In this document: positions 1 to 7,140 of the stretch, in pieces
Numbering within the stretch: the first letter of the stretch is position 1
How the letters are laid out: every line of letters begins with the position of its first letter
Assembly: GCA_964627035.1 (NCBI GenBank)
Contig: CAZVKN010000044.1
Span: 1 to 21,064 of the forward strand
Length of the DNA stretch: 21,064 nt
Direction: 5' to 3'
From: CAZVKN01 sp964627035
GTDB taxonomy: Bacteria > Electryoneota > AABM5-125-24 > Hatepunaeales > Hatepunaeaceae
Notes under the pieces: model-generated
Seen by the model: the letters and a program-made list of their open reading frames with translations, nothing else
Databases searched by the model: none
What the model was told of the DNA's origin: nothing
Program-made: the position numbers and the translations under genes

Positions 1-312
1 AAGCAGTCCTTAACTTATTGTACAATTTTGTCCAATACGTTCTGACGTCAAACATATATGATAGTTAGAAGATTACCAAGGACAAAACCTCCCCATTTAC
101 TATGTGTAAAATAGCACAATCAAGCACAATAGTCAATAGATAATGGGGTGTAATGATAGAATTCAAAAGATTGTGAATATTGTTTCATTTGTGATCGGGT
201 TTGTCTCAAGCCCGGCGCGTCGCGGTTGAGGACAACCACGACTACAGTATATCAACAGTTGCCTGACACTACCAAGAACTTAATAAAGGTGAATAATTTG
301 AAGGGGGTTGAG
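1..312. other. Non-coding 3' flank of the export operon
   Basis: No convincing gene is seen on either strand. The stretch lies downstream of the stop codon of the minus-strand tyrosine kinase gene. It holds one copy of the short two-hairpin repeat (190-246), which could also act as an mRNA 3' end structure for the operon, although no T-tract follows it on the minus strand. The rest is AT-rich with no recognisable RNA gene. Confidence 0.6.
190..246. repeat. Short two-hairpin dispersed repeat, copy 1
   Basis: A 57-bp element whose second copy is at 3556-3610. On the plus strand it runs from TGTGATCGGG to CGACTACA. The left arm forms a hairpin (CGGGTTTG, loop TCT, CAAGCCCG, one G-T pair) and the right arm another (GGTTG, loop AGGA, CAACC). 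The right arm is roughly the inverted copy of the left, so the outer ends are inverted repeats (TGTgaTCG and CGACTACA). The unit is non-coding and mobile-looking (REP/MITE-like) but encodes nothing. Confidence 0.8.
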
Positions 313-2535
313 CTACTTTCTGAGAAATGATTTCGATTTATGGATAATATTTTTCGGATTAATATTCACGATCACTCTATTCAAAATTCCTGCTTTCGCT
401 TCCGTCAATCTTTCACCGCCATCACCATAATATGGGCGTGCGTAGTCCGCTCCGAATGCAGACTTGTCAAGCTCTGCTTTGGTATCGTTCAGCACCACTC
501 CCAGAATATTCGCTTTGATATGCTCAAGTGTTGCTTTCGTCCTGACAAGGGATGCCCGGGGAACCCTCCCGATCTGGTACACCAGAACAACATGATCGCA
601 GTTCGGTGAAATGATTGCCGAGTCAGTAACGTGAAGAAGTGGAGGTGAATCTACCAAAACAACATCATATTTATCTTTCACTTCCGCGAGGAAATCTTTG
701 TACCTTTTCAATGACAGCAGCTCCGCCGGATTTGATGGAGGCTCGCCGCTGGTGATGATATCCAGATTATCAAGTCCGGGACTGAGCAGCGCTTCAGATA
801 TATCGAGTGCATCACCGAGGAACAGGTCGGTGATCCCTCTTACCGTATCGCGCCATTTTACCGTTCCATGAACAATGTCGGTTAATCCAGGTTTTTTATC
901 AAGACCAAATGCACGGTAAATCGAAGGTCTGCGCAGGTTACAGTCCACCAGCAGCACTTGATTTCCCATCTGAGCAATCGTTACCGCTACATTTGTGATA
1001 GTGGTTGACTTACCTTCACCAAGCACCGAGCTTGTGAACAGAATTATTTTTCCGCCTGATGCAGCCCGTGCAAAATCGAGGTTGGTCCGGAATGCACGGT
1101 ATGATTCAGCAGTGATTGATTTTGGGCTGAAATGCACCATCAAACCGAGAGGTTTGCTGCCGTTCCCGTTTCCGTTTGACTTCCTTGATGAACCGGTGCG
1201 GACGTCATCTCTGATGCTGTCAATATGGGGTATAACACCGAGAACCGGAAGGTTGACGTGCTTCTCAACGTCTTCGACTACAACGATGGAAGTGTTATAT
1301 ATCTCTAAAAATGCAGCAGCAGTACATCCGATTCCGAATCCAAGCAGCGAGACAAAGATCATCATACTGGTTTGAGTCGAGCCGACAACCGCCCTTGCGG
1401 AAGTGGCGAATTCGAGCATTTTGACCGTTTCAACATCCTTGGAAGTCTGTATCAATGCATCCTGATAGCTTGTTGACAGATGTTCGACCAATCCCTCATT
1501 CATTGCCACTGCCCGTTTAAGCTGATCATATTCTATGTTATTCTCAAGCAGGTCAAGTGTGGCATTCTTCTGAGCACTTAGTTTGGAAAGCTCTCGATTG
1601 ATATTCGCAAGAACGGCGTCAATTGCATTCTGGATTTTTTCCTCTATGTCTCGAACTTTAGGTGAGGATTCAAGATGAAACTCAAGAAGCCTTGATTTCT
1701 GCACCTCAAGTTTGTTCAGATTGAAAAAAAGGTTGGAGTTGTACTCACCCGATTTTGTGGCTAACGCTTTCCAGTCATCATACTTGTTCGCACCTCGCTT
1801 ACGTTCTTTCAGTTTTGCTCTCAGATTCGAGTAGTGGCTGATCTTTTCCTTTATCTGTCCAAACCCGACCTGCAGTTCAATGACATCGCCATGCTCCAGC
1901 TCGACACCGGGTAAAGTGTTTTTAATAAATTTCAGCAGTTTGCTTTCAGATTCAGCAAGCTTGGTGGTGTAAATCTCCAGTTGCTTTTCAATGAACTCTT
2001 TTGTCTCGTTAGCTTCTTTATTTTGCTCTTTTTTCGATTCATCACGAAACACATCAATAAGCGTATTGACAAATGTAATTGCCAGACTCGGGTTGTCAGC
2101 TCCGGCTGTGACCTCGATAATATCCGTCATCATCCCTGATCTTTTCAACTCAACCGGCTTTGCATCTATACTCTGTTGGAATTGATTCACCATGCCGAAA
2201 TATTTCGGGTGTGCATTGAAGTCAGAGTATTTCACATCGGAATCAATCTGGTCAATTCGTTTGAGGGCGAGGAACACGATGCGCTGGCTGGAAAGGATTT
2301 TACACTGGGTGGCAATGTTGTCATTTTCATTAAAGAACAGCATGTCGCTCAGCATTGACTCGGATGCCGAACTGTTTTGAAACACCTCCACGAGTGCGGT
2401 TGCTTTGTAAACAGCCTTGGATCTTGGCAAAAAGAAGTAAGTGACAGCCGCAAAAAGTACAGTTATAGTGAGAATAAAGTACTTCTTACGTTTGATGATC
2501 CTGAATATATCAGGTAACGTTAATTCTGATTCCAT
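313..2535 (-). CDS. Wzc-like polysaccharide co-polymerase / tyrosine autokinase
   Basis: A 740-residue inner-membrane protein that combines a Wzz-type chain-length domain with a cytoplasmic BY-kinase, as in Wzc/ExoP/CapAB fusions. It controls polymerisation and export of an exopolysaccharide with its Wza partner. TM1 lies near residues 19-37 and TM2 near 391-413. The periplasmic stretch between them (about 160-370) is helical and coiled-coil-like. A Gly/Asn/Ser linker (446-461) leads to the kinase. Walker A is GEGKST at 506-511, Walker A' is LLVDCNLRRP at 528-537 (the usual second Asp is Asn533), and Walker B is VVLVDSPP at 625-632. The tail is poor in tyrosines (Tyr698, 702, 703) compared with the Tyr cluster of E. 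coli Wzc. It is the last gene of the run, 44 bp after the exporter gene. No strong ribosome-binding site is visible before the ATG. Confidence 0.93.
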   Translation of the reverse strand: MESELTLPDIFRIIKRKKYFILTITVLFAAVTYFFLPRSKAVYKATALVEVFQNSSASESMLSDMLFFNENDNIATQCKILSSQRIVFLALKRIDQIDSDVKYSDFNAHPKYFGMVNQFQQSIDAKPVELKRSGMMTDIIEVTAGADNPSLAITFVNTLIDVFRDESKKEQNKEANETKEFIEKQLEIYTTKLAESESKLLKFIKNTLPGVELEHGDVIELQVGFGQIKEKISHYSNLRAKLKERKRGANKYDDWKALATKSGEYNSNLFFNLNKLEVQKSRLLEFHLESSPKVRDIEEKIQNAIDAVLANINRELSKLSAQKNATLDLLENNIEYDQLKRAVAMNEGLVEHLSTSYQDALIQTSKDVETVKMLEFATSARAVVGSTQTSMMIFVSLLGFGIGCTAAAFLEIYNTSIVVVEDVEKHVNLPVLGVIPHIDSIRDDVRTGSSRKSNGNGNGSKPLGLMVHFSPKSITAESYRAFRTNLDFARAASGGKIILFTSSVLGEGKSTTITNVAVTIAQMGNQVLLVDCNLRRPSIYRAFGLDKKPGLTDIVHGTVKWRDTVRGITDLFLGDALDISEALLSPGLDNLDIITSGEPPSNPAELLSLKRYKDFLAEVKDKYDVVLVDSPPLLHVTDSAIISPNCDHVVLVYQIGRVPRASLVRTKATLEHIKANILGVVLNDTKAELDKSAFGADYARPYYGDGGERLTEAKAGILNRVIVNINPKNIIHKSKSFLRK

Positions 2536-2579
2536 AACTTAACAATATAATATTGTTTTAACTGCCATACAACATACTC

Positions 2580-3554
2580 TTAAAACCGCATGCCGATTAC
2601 AACGATTGACAATATCGAGGAGATAATGAAAATTAGATCCCTTATCTCATTCCATCTGAAAGCTAACCTTGAGGGTACAAATATAATATCTCCATCTGCA
2701 AGCAAAGGATTGCTTTTCCCATCTTTATTCTTTAAATAAGCCTGTAGATTAACAGATTCAAATTCGTTTTCGTTTAATCTGCGAATTTTTATTTCTTTGC
2801 TCTTCGCGCTATGATTCATCCCGCCGGCGATGGCAATTGCGTCCAACAGAAATGCTGGAGCCTGCATCTCAAAATGTCCGGCTCGTTTTACATCACCCAG
2901 TACAGTCACCTTGATTATGTTTTTTGTTATGATAACCTGGTCATTGTTTTCCAACATTGGATTAAGCCGGATATCATCTCGGTTGTATATTTCACTGATA
3001 TTAACAGTCTGGGCTTTTCCATCCTTCTTAATAACCTTCGCTCGGGAGTTGCTGATAGGGATGTTTCTTACTTTTGCACTCCGGCTCACGAACTCAAGCA
3101 GCCGTTCATCCTTCATAATAGGAAATCTACCGCTAAAGTAATCACCGAGCACGGTGACTGTGCTGCTGTGGTATTCCTTGACTGTTACGATAGCGAACGG
3201 GTTTTTGTACGTGGATTTTAGTTTTTTGGTGATTCTGACTGCCAACAACTCGGTTGTCAAACCTGAAGCCTTAATGTCACCGGCGAGAGGAATCGTGATC
3301 CGTCCCTCTGCGGTGACCGGAATTGCTTCCAAAACTGTGACCTGTTCGCGGTCGAGGGCGTTTAAGTAGAGCGTAATCTTTAATATGTCACCCGGACCGA
3401 GTATATATTGTCCGGAGTAAGAGGATTGTGTGGGCTTAGCACCGTAGGCGGTCGCTGATAATACAACCGATAAAACGGTTATTAAAAGCCATAGCAAGGC
3501 TGTTTTTGCTAAATTTAGATTCATAGATTTATTTGAGGATATCAATCTTTTCAT
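2580..3554 (-). CDS. Wza-like outer-membrane polysaccharide export protein
   Basis: Outer-membrane polysaccharide exporter of the Wza/OtsA family. The open frame reaches 3599, but its first 15 codons come from the dispersed repeat at 3556-3610. The ATG at 3554, just outside the repeat, is therefore preferred (324 residues); a later ATG at 3524 is also possible. In this numbering a signal peptide with hydrophobic core spans about 20-36 and ends near ATAYGA. The export domain (YILGPGDILKITLY, about 50-63, to about 128) is followed by two SLBB-type beta-grasp segments (about 131-209 and 213-294). A hydrophobic C-terminal helix (about 307-324) would match the pore helix of Wza. There is no lipobox Cys, unlike E. 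coli Wza. A weak promoter-like pair (TTGGAT, 15-bp spacer, TATAAA on the minus strand, 3624-3650) lies upstream. It precedes the Wzc-like gene by 44 bp. Confidence 0.9.
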   Translation of the reverse strand: MKRLISSNKSMNLNLAKTALLWLLITVLSVVLSATAYGAKPTQSSYSGQYILGPGDILKITLYLNALDREQVTVLEAIPVTAEGRITIPLAGDIKASGLTTELLAVRITKKLKSTYKNPFAIVTVKEYHSSTVTVLGDYFSGRFPIMKDERLLEFVSRSAKVRNIPISNSRAKVIKKDGKAQTVNISEIYNRDDIRLNPMLENNDQVIITKNIIKVTVLGDVKRAGHFEMQAPAFLLDAIAIAGGMNHSAKSKEIKIRRLNENEFESVNLQAYLKNKDGKSNPLLADGDIIFVPSRLAFRWNEIRDLIFIISSILSIVVIGMRF

Positions 3555-3555
3555 C

Positions 3556-3610
3556 TGTAATCGGGCTTGTCTCAAGCCCGATGTCGGGGTTGAGGACAAC
3601 CTCGACTACA
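3556..3610. repeat. Short two-hairpin dispersed repeat, copy 2
   Basis: A 55-bp copy of the element at 190-246. Left arm: CGGGCTTG, loop TCT, CAAGCCCG, a perfect 8-bp stem. Right arm: GGTTG, loop AGGA, CAACC. The outer ends TGTAATCG and CGACTACA are inverted repeats with one mismatch. It lies directly upstream of the Wza-like start codon and extends that open frame by 15 codons, so annotation pipelines may call an artificial N-terminus here. Confidence 0.82.
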
Positions 3611-3686
3611 AATCACTCTTTAGTTTATACTCTCATTTACTTAAATCCAACTAAATACTGAACAGGCAGCCTGTGGCTCGGATATA

Positions 3687-4088
3687 TCAAGACAGTTCAT
3701 CTTTATCCGAAAGCTCAATTGCCCGCAGCACTTCCGTTACTCTATCGAATGTAAACGGTTTGGCTATGTAATCGAACGCACCGTTTGTCAATGTTTCTTT
3801 GGCTACATCAACCGATGCAACACCGGACATCATTACTACGGGTATTTTGGGATTAATCAATTTGACCAGCTTCAGGATCGTAACACCATCCACGACAGGC
3901 AGCTTGATGTCGAGAAACACAATGTCCGGAAGTTTATTGCTGATGTTGATGACCGCTTCGTTACAGTCGTATGCCGAAACGGTTTCATAGTCAAGTGCTG
4001 CGACAATATCCGACAATGATTCGCAGATGCTTGGCTCGTCATCAATGATTAATACAGATTTGGATGATTTTTGAGTGTTGCTATGCAT
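3687..4088 (-). CDS. Stand-alone response-regulator receiver domain
   Basis: A single CheY-like receiver domain without an output domain. The frame opens at 4121, but the ATG at 4088 has a strong ribosome-binding site (GGAGAAGG, 5 bases before the ATG) and overlaps the stop of the peptidase gene by 8 bp, so 133 residues is the likely product. In that numbering the acidic pair is Asp16-Asp17, the phospho-acceptor Asp60 (in FLDIKLP), the switch Ser88 (in MMSG) and the conserved Lys110 (in AKPF), so all catalytic residues are present. It is translationally coupled to the peptidase gene and followed by the exporter genes. This suggests phospho-signalling that feeds peptide modification or polysaccharide export. 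The partner kinase is not in the window. Confidence 0.93.
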   Translation of the reverse strand: MHSNTQKSSKSVLIIDDEPSICESLSDIVAALDYETVSAYDCNEAVINISNKLPDIVFLDIKLPVVDGVTILKLVKLINPKIPVVMMSGVASVDVAKETLTNGAFDYIAKPFTFDRVTEVLRAIELSDKDELS

Positions 4089-4674
4089 TTGACCTTCTCC
4101 ATTGCAAACCGCCTGCCGCATTTCGTGTCACTCTACCGACTACCGAGAAAACAGTGTTGAACAATCTACTTAACAAATTAAAAAGGAATCTGTTAACGCT
4201 ACTGTTTCTTAATCGCTGCGGACAATATCTCATCAATAATTGACCGGATTTCTCCACTGTTCGGCTCAATCTGCCACATAATAAGGACAGTTGAGAAACT
4301 GTTCTACCTTCAAAAACAGTCATCGGCTTAATTGACTTCTCAGCAGTACCGGTGCGGCAGGCTATAACTTCACCGATTACCGCTGCCCGATCAAATGCCG
4401 CATCAACAGTCGGTAGATTGTCACCTTTGGTAATAATCTTGTCATTGCAGTCGAATCCGACAGCTCTGTGGAGCAGAAGCTTGTCTTCTGCCGAAATCAT
4501 TACTACAGACCCGAGTTGAACATCAGTGGAAACCGGATGCAATTCTATCAGACTTCCATCTTCTATTGTCGGTCGCATGCTGTCGCCGTGCGCTTGCAGC
4601 GCGAGAGATCCTCGCTCTGACAGCACCTGCTTCACCAGTTCTGCAACAACTTTTGTATTTGATTCACAGATCAA
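4081..4674 (-). CDS. S26-family (SipW/Sec11-type) signal-peptidase-like protein
   Basis: A 197-residue protein of the S24/S26 serine-peptidase fold. The nucleophile Ser32 sits in GDSMRPTIEDG (30-40). A second motif, LLLHRAVG (67-73), places His69 where bacterial SPase I has its Lys, and KGDN (83-86) follows with Asp91 nearby. This order matches the Ser-His type found in SipW and Sec11. No N-terminal membrane anchor is seen; a hydrophobic/amphipathic stretch at about 162-180 might bind the membrane. Such small peptidases often accompany PqqD, HprK-like and nucleotidyltransferase genes, so leader cleavage of the neighbouring precursor is the natural guess. The start is TTG (upstream GGA only), so the true start is uncertain. 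It lies 26 bp after the peptide gene and overlaps the receiver gene by 8 bp. Confidence 0.8.
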   Translation of the reverse strand: MICESNTKVVAELVKQVLSERGSLALQAHGDSMRPTIEDGSLIELHPVSTDVQLGSVVMISAEDKLLLHRAVGFDCNDKIITKGDNLPTVDAAFDRAAVIGEVIACRTGTAEKSIKPMTVFEGRTVSQLSLLCGRLSRTVEKSGQLLMRYCPQRLRNSSVNRFLFNLLSRLFNTVFSVVGRVTRNAAGGLQWRRSNA

Positions 4675-4700
4675 TTTTCCAACAATAATTCGCTTTTAAT

Positions 4701-4883
4701 TTAACTTCTCGTACGGTCATAGCAATTTGCACGACGAATCAAATGTGGACGACACACTCTGTCCGACCATCGCCTCGGCAGCCCGGCTGTACAACCTTGA
4801 TTAATTTTCATACAAACCATCATCTCTTGTTCAAAAGCGGACTCAGATTTAATTTCAGGTGGTGCGTATTTACGCTTTTTCAC
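4701..4883 (-). CDS. Putative RiPP precursor peptide (GTG start)
   Basis: A 60-residue ORF with a GTG start and a good ribosome-binding site (GGAG, 7-base spacing) inside the end of the radical SAM gene, overlapping it by 14 bp. The N-terminal half (MKKRKYAPPEIKSESAFEQE) has the look of leader peptides in radical SAM/PqqD clusters: a basic start, KYxPPEI, then an acidic stretch. It is followed by MMVC-MKINQGC with Cys24 and Cys31. The last 26 residues are oddly Arg-rich (8 Arg, 1 Trp). One frame over, the same DNA reads AAEAMVGQSVSSTFDSSCKL plus Leu and stops at 4717, a far more ordinary composition. A one-base deletion in the G run near codon 34 would explain this. Position between the maturase and a peptidase supports the precursor role; no homologue was recognised. 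Confidence 0.62.
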   Translation of the reverse strand: MKKRKYAPPEIKSESAFEQEMMVCMKINQGCTAGLPRRWSDRVCRPHLIRRANCYDRTRS

Positions 4884-5934
4884 TGTTCAACTCCATAAGA
4901 ATTTTCGCATTGCGACACGCTTCTCTCGACGGTCCACACAAATCTCCATCCTCAATTAACGCAATTCCGGGGCATCGAAAGCAGTAGGGAAGTGCATCAC
5001 AACTGTTACATTCATTGACATCTGAAACTCTAATATCCCTTGTAGATACAATATTTGATGCTTTACACCAAATATTCGTGAAATTATCATTCACCACATT
5101 CTCGCCGTCGTTCACAAACTGAAGACAAGGCAGCACCCGCCCGTCCGGTGTTATCCCTGCGGAAGTGTGACCGGCACTGCACGGAATCATATCGGAGAGG
5201 TCTCCCGCTTGAACAGTTAGCTGATCAGCAACCGGCTCATCAGAAGTGCCACGTTCACCATCTCTGAAAACAGCAATCAATTCATCATCAGGGAGTCGGC
5301 TGTTTTCGATGATGGTTGTGTCGCCGTCATTGCGCGGTGAGAGATAAGTCGTTGAGCGGAATCTAACACCAAATTTCCTCGCCAGTGCCTCCATTTTATT
5401 AATATCATGCAGGTTATTGTTCATAATGCAGGTTTTAAGTGTAACTCGCACCTTATGATCCAATAACAGTTCGACACCGTGCATCGTCTTCTCAAACGAA
5501 CCGATAGACTCAGTAACTTTATCGTGAATCTCAGGATTGCTGCCATAAATGCTCACCTCCACTCCTGCCAGTTTCAGTTCACCAAGCTGCTTCGCTTCAT
5601 CTTCACCGATCATGGTAGCGTTGGTGAAAAGTGTGGTTGCAAATTTCAGTTCTCTGCTGCGTCTGAGCAAACTGAACAGATCTCTCCTGACGAAAGGTTC
5701 TCCCCCGGTAAAAGTCAGCCACAATACTCCCGCATCGGCAAGCTGCTCAAGAAGCTCCAGACTTGCTTCCGTATCGAGTTCGCTGCATTTCTCCGGACTC
5801 AGGTAACAGTGTGAGCAGGTGAGGTTGCAGCGGTATGTCAGCTCCCACATGACATCAACAGGGATCGTCAACTCCCGCGCACGGGTCATTATGTGGTCAT
5901 AAACTGTTATTTGTTCAGTTTGGTTTGCTGGCAT
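4870..5934 (-). CDS. Radical SAM / SPASM peptide-modifying enzyme
   Basis: A PqqE/AnSME-like radical SAM enzyme expected to modify the adjacent peptide through a SAM-derived radical. The frame opens at 5961, but its first nine codons lie inside a repeat element, so the ATG at 5934 (354 residues) is preferred. In that numbering the [4Fe-4S]-SAM motif is C36-NLT-C40-SH-C43, the SAM-binding GGEP is 77-80, and the C-terminal SPASM domain has Cys252, 270, 309, 312, 318, 321, 333 and 340, enough for two auxiliary clusters. Codons 1-8 (MPANQTEQ) are nearly repeated upstream at 6054-6076 behind a better ribosome-binding site, so the original start was probably displaced by the repeat. It overlaps the precursor gene by 14 bp and follows pqqD, whose product would present the leader peptide. 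Confidence 0.93.
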   Translation of the reverse strand: MPANQTEQITVYDHIMTRARELTIPVDVMWELTYRCNLTCSHCYLSPEKCSELDTEASLELLEQLADAGVLWLTFTGGEPFVRRDLFSLLRRSRELKFATTLFTNATMIGEDEAKQLGELKLAGVEVSIYGSNPEIHDKVTESIGSFEKTMHGVELLLDHKVRVTLKTCIMNNNLHDINKMEALARKFGVRFRSTTYLSPRNDGDTTIIENSRLPDDELIAVFRDGERGTSDEPVADQLTVQAGDLSDMIPCSAGHTSAGITPDGRVLPCLQFVNDGENVVNDNFTNIWCKASNIVSTRDIRVSDVNECNSCDALPYCFRCPGIALIEDGDLCGPSREACRNAKILMELNSEKA

Positions 5935-5936
5935 AC
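5912..5936. repeat. 25-bp direct repeat flanking the inserted element, left copy
   Basis: From TGTTCAGTTTGG to GGCATAC. It matches 6054-6078 at 21 of 25 positions and all four differences are transitions. It contains the start codon of the radical SAM gene (ATG on the minus strand at 5934-5932). The two copies abut the element at 5937-6053 on either side, as a target duplication would. Confidence 0.75.
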
Positions 5937-6076
5937 CGGTCTGTCCGAGAATGGATAGCATCCGGTGTCAGCCCGCCGTGGCTGACACATAATCTGTACA
6001 ATATCAAGCATATAGCTGTCAGGTACGGCGACCTGACAGCGGGAAATTGTAACTGTTCAGTTTGGTCTATCGGCAT
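5915..6076 (-). CDS. 53-codon read-through ORF made of duplicated start plus repeat
   Basis: The ATG at 6076 lies 3 bp after the pqqD stop and has a GAAGG ribosome-binding site 7 bases upstream. The reading frame begins MPIDQTEQ, almost the same as the radical SAM N-terminus (MPANQTEQ), crosses the entire repeat without a stop, and ends at TGA 5917-5915. It thus overlaps the radical SAM start codon at 5934 by 20 bp in another frame. It probably makes no useful protein. Its translation could deliver ribosomes for re-initiation at the radical SAM start, which has no clear ribosome-binding site of its own. Confidence 0.45.
   Translation of the reverse strand: MPIDQTEQLQFPAVRSPYLTAICLILYRLCVSHGGLTPDAIHSRTDRYASKPN
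5937..6053 (-). repeat. Two-hairpin MITE-like repeat, copy A (inserted)
   Basis: A 117-bp element, inverted relative to copies at 11045-11160 and 13451-13574. Hairpin at 5965-5988: GTGTCAGCC, loop CGCCGT, GGCTGACAC (9 bp). Hairpin at 6015-6040: GCTGTCAGGT, loop ACGGCG, ACCTGACAGC (10 bp). The two loops are perfect reverse complements. The outer end CTGTCCGAGAAT (5941-5952) matches the outer end of copy C. It is bounded exactly by a 25-bp direct repeat and separates pqqD from the radical SAM gene. Confidence 0.85.
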
Positions 6077-6078
6077 AC
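6054..6078. repeat. 25-bp direct repeat flanking the inserted element, right copy
   Basis: The partner of 5912-5936 (21/25 identical). It holds the ancestral-looking start codon (minus-strand ATG at 6076) directly behind the pqqD stop, and similarity weakens a few bases further on. In this copy the pqqD end supplies a GAAGG ribosome-binding site, which the left copy has lost. Confidence 0.75.
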
Positions 6079-6079
6079 G

Positions 6080-6349
6080 TTAACCTTCCAACACTTCAAT
6101 CAATCCCTTTTCATTCATCTCGTTAAGAAGTTTGGATGCGTCAGAAGATGCCTGATCCGCAGATACATCAAACTCACCGCATATCAGATTAACCAAATCC
6201 TCCTCGCTCCGCAATTCCGTAAGAAGTTCCCAAGTGTAACATGCAACCTCGTTCAGCAGATGTATCTGATTATCATCCGGATTAAGCAGAACCGCCTCTT
6301 CACCTAACGCTCGATAAGCTACCGAATCCTTCATCTTGTATGTTTTCAT
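6080..6349 (-). CDS. PqqD-family peptide chaperone (RRE)
   Basis: An 89-residue PqqD-like protein. In RiPP pathways this fold binds the precursor leader and delivers it to the radical SAM enzyme. The typical core is present: aYRALGEEAVLLNPDDNQIHLLNEVACYTWELL (about 11-43, with the conserved LNE at 32-34 and the Trp40 position), then a helical region with repeated acidic residues and a final GLIEV strand. It starts with ATG overlapping the stop of the HprK-like gene (ATGA). Length and motif are normal for the family. The usual next gene, the radical SAM enzyme, is separated from it only by the repeat insertion. Confidence 0.9.
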   Translation of the reverse strand: MKTYKMKDSVAYRALGEEAVLLNPDDNQIHLLNEVACYTWELLTELRSEEDLVNLICGEFDVSADQASSDASKLLNEMNEKGLIEVLEG

Positions 6350-7140
6350 TGAAGATTGATTAATTTGTTCGGGTCTTCGTCTAACGAATAACTCAGTGTG
6401 AATGATCTGCCGGAGCTGACCATGTCATCTGCAAGTTTCATCAGATCGTCCTTCCTTTCCTCGTAACCCCACCCGACAATGTTTTGAATCAGACGATAAA
6501 CAGATTCCGCATGTGATATTTCGGTCAGACCTGCAGTTCCACTCCTGTCAAGGTACATCAAATTATCAAACAGTGCTGATTGCGGTTGAATGGAAAACTC
6601 AAGTTCTCCTCTGAATGGCGTTGAATAGACATGCCATCCGTTCTTGCTTCGAGCTACAAGTGTAAACTCGTCTGTCATTATCGTATGTTTCCGAATCTTT
6701 CGCATCAATGTGGTCTTCCCTGCTCCGGATCGTCCCGGGAAAATAGTGCACTGATCATTGTGTCTCGCCGCTGCGGAGTGAATGAAGAATCCATCATAAT
6801 TCAAAGCAGACAGTGTAAACGCAAATTTCAGCAGCGTCGTCAGTCCATTCAGAGATCCATTCTGAATCCTGGCATTTCCGGATTTTCCGCCTAACTCAAA
6901 TTCAGATATAAAGTCACCCCGCTTCACGTTTAACATGTCATCATGTTTCCCAATGGAAATTGCGCTGTCTTCATCATGGTCAATGTCGGAGTAGGATGAC
7001 AGGCTTAACTTCATGCCACAGTTGCCGCTGCTGATATAGCAGGGAAAATGATTTCTGATATATTTATGAATCCATTCCAAATCAGAACTAATTGTGACCG
7101 GAATGGGTCCAATCGAAACTGTTGTCCTCTCTACACTCAA
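6346..7140 (-). CDS. HprK-related P-loop kinase
   Basis: A 264-residue protein of the HPr kinase/phosphatase-like family found with PqqD and nucleotidyltransferase genes. Its motifs are in the order seen in HprK C-terminal domains: the small motif FFIHSAAA (118-125), Walker A PGRSGAGKTT (135-144), the acidic motif TDEFTLV (156-162), and TPFRGE (174-179). The N-terminal 110 residues form a variable beta-rich region. Members of this family in lasso-type clusters phosphorylate a Ser of the peptide, so a kinase role on the peptide is an inference here. The start is a TTG overlapping the upstream TGA as TTGA; the next Met is residue 43, too far in. Coupled at both ends. Confidence 0.85.
   Translation of the reverse strand: MSVERTTVSIGPIPVTISSDLEWIHKYIRNHFPCYISSGNCGMKLSLSSYSDIDHDEDSAISIGKHDDMLNVKRGDFISEFELGGKSGNARIQNGSLNGLTTLLKFAFTLSALNYDGFFIHSAAARHNDQCTIFPGRSGAGKTTLMRKIRKHTIMTDEFTLVARSKNGWHVYSTPFRGELEFSIQPQSALFDNLMYLDRSGTAGLTEISHAESVYRLIQNIVGWGYEERKDDLMKLADDMVSSGRSFTLSYSLDEDPNKLINLQ

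Noticed and set aside
190..246. Repeat copy 1 as a rho-independent terminator
   Set aside because: Hairpins are present but no T-tract follows on the minus strand, and the same unit occurs upstream of a start codon at 3556-3610.
4089..4121. Longer N-terminus for the receiver protein
   Set aside because: The ATG at 4088 has GGAGAAGG upstream and overlaps the previous stop; the extra 11 codons match nothing in receivers.
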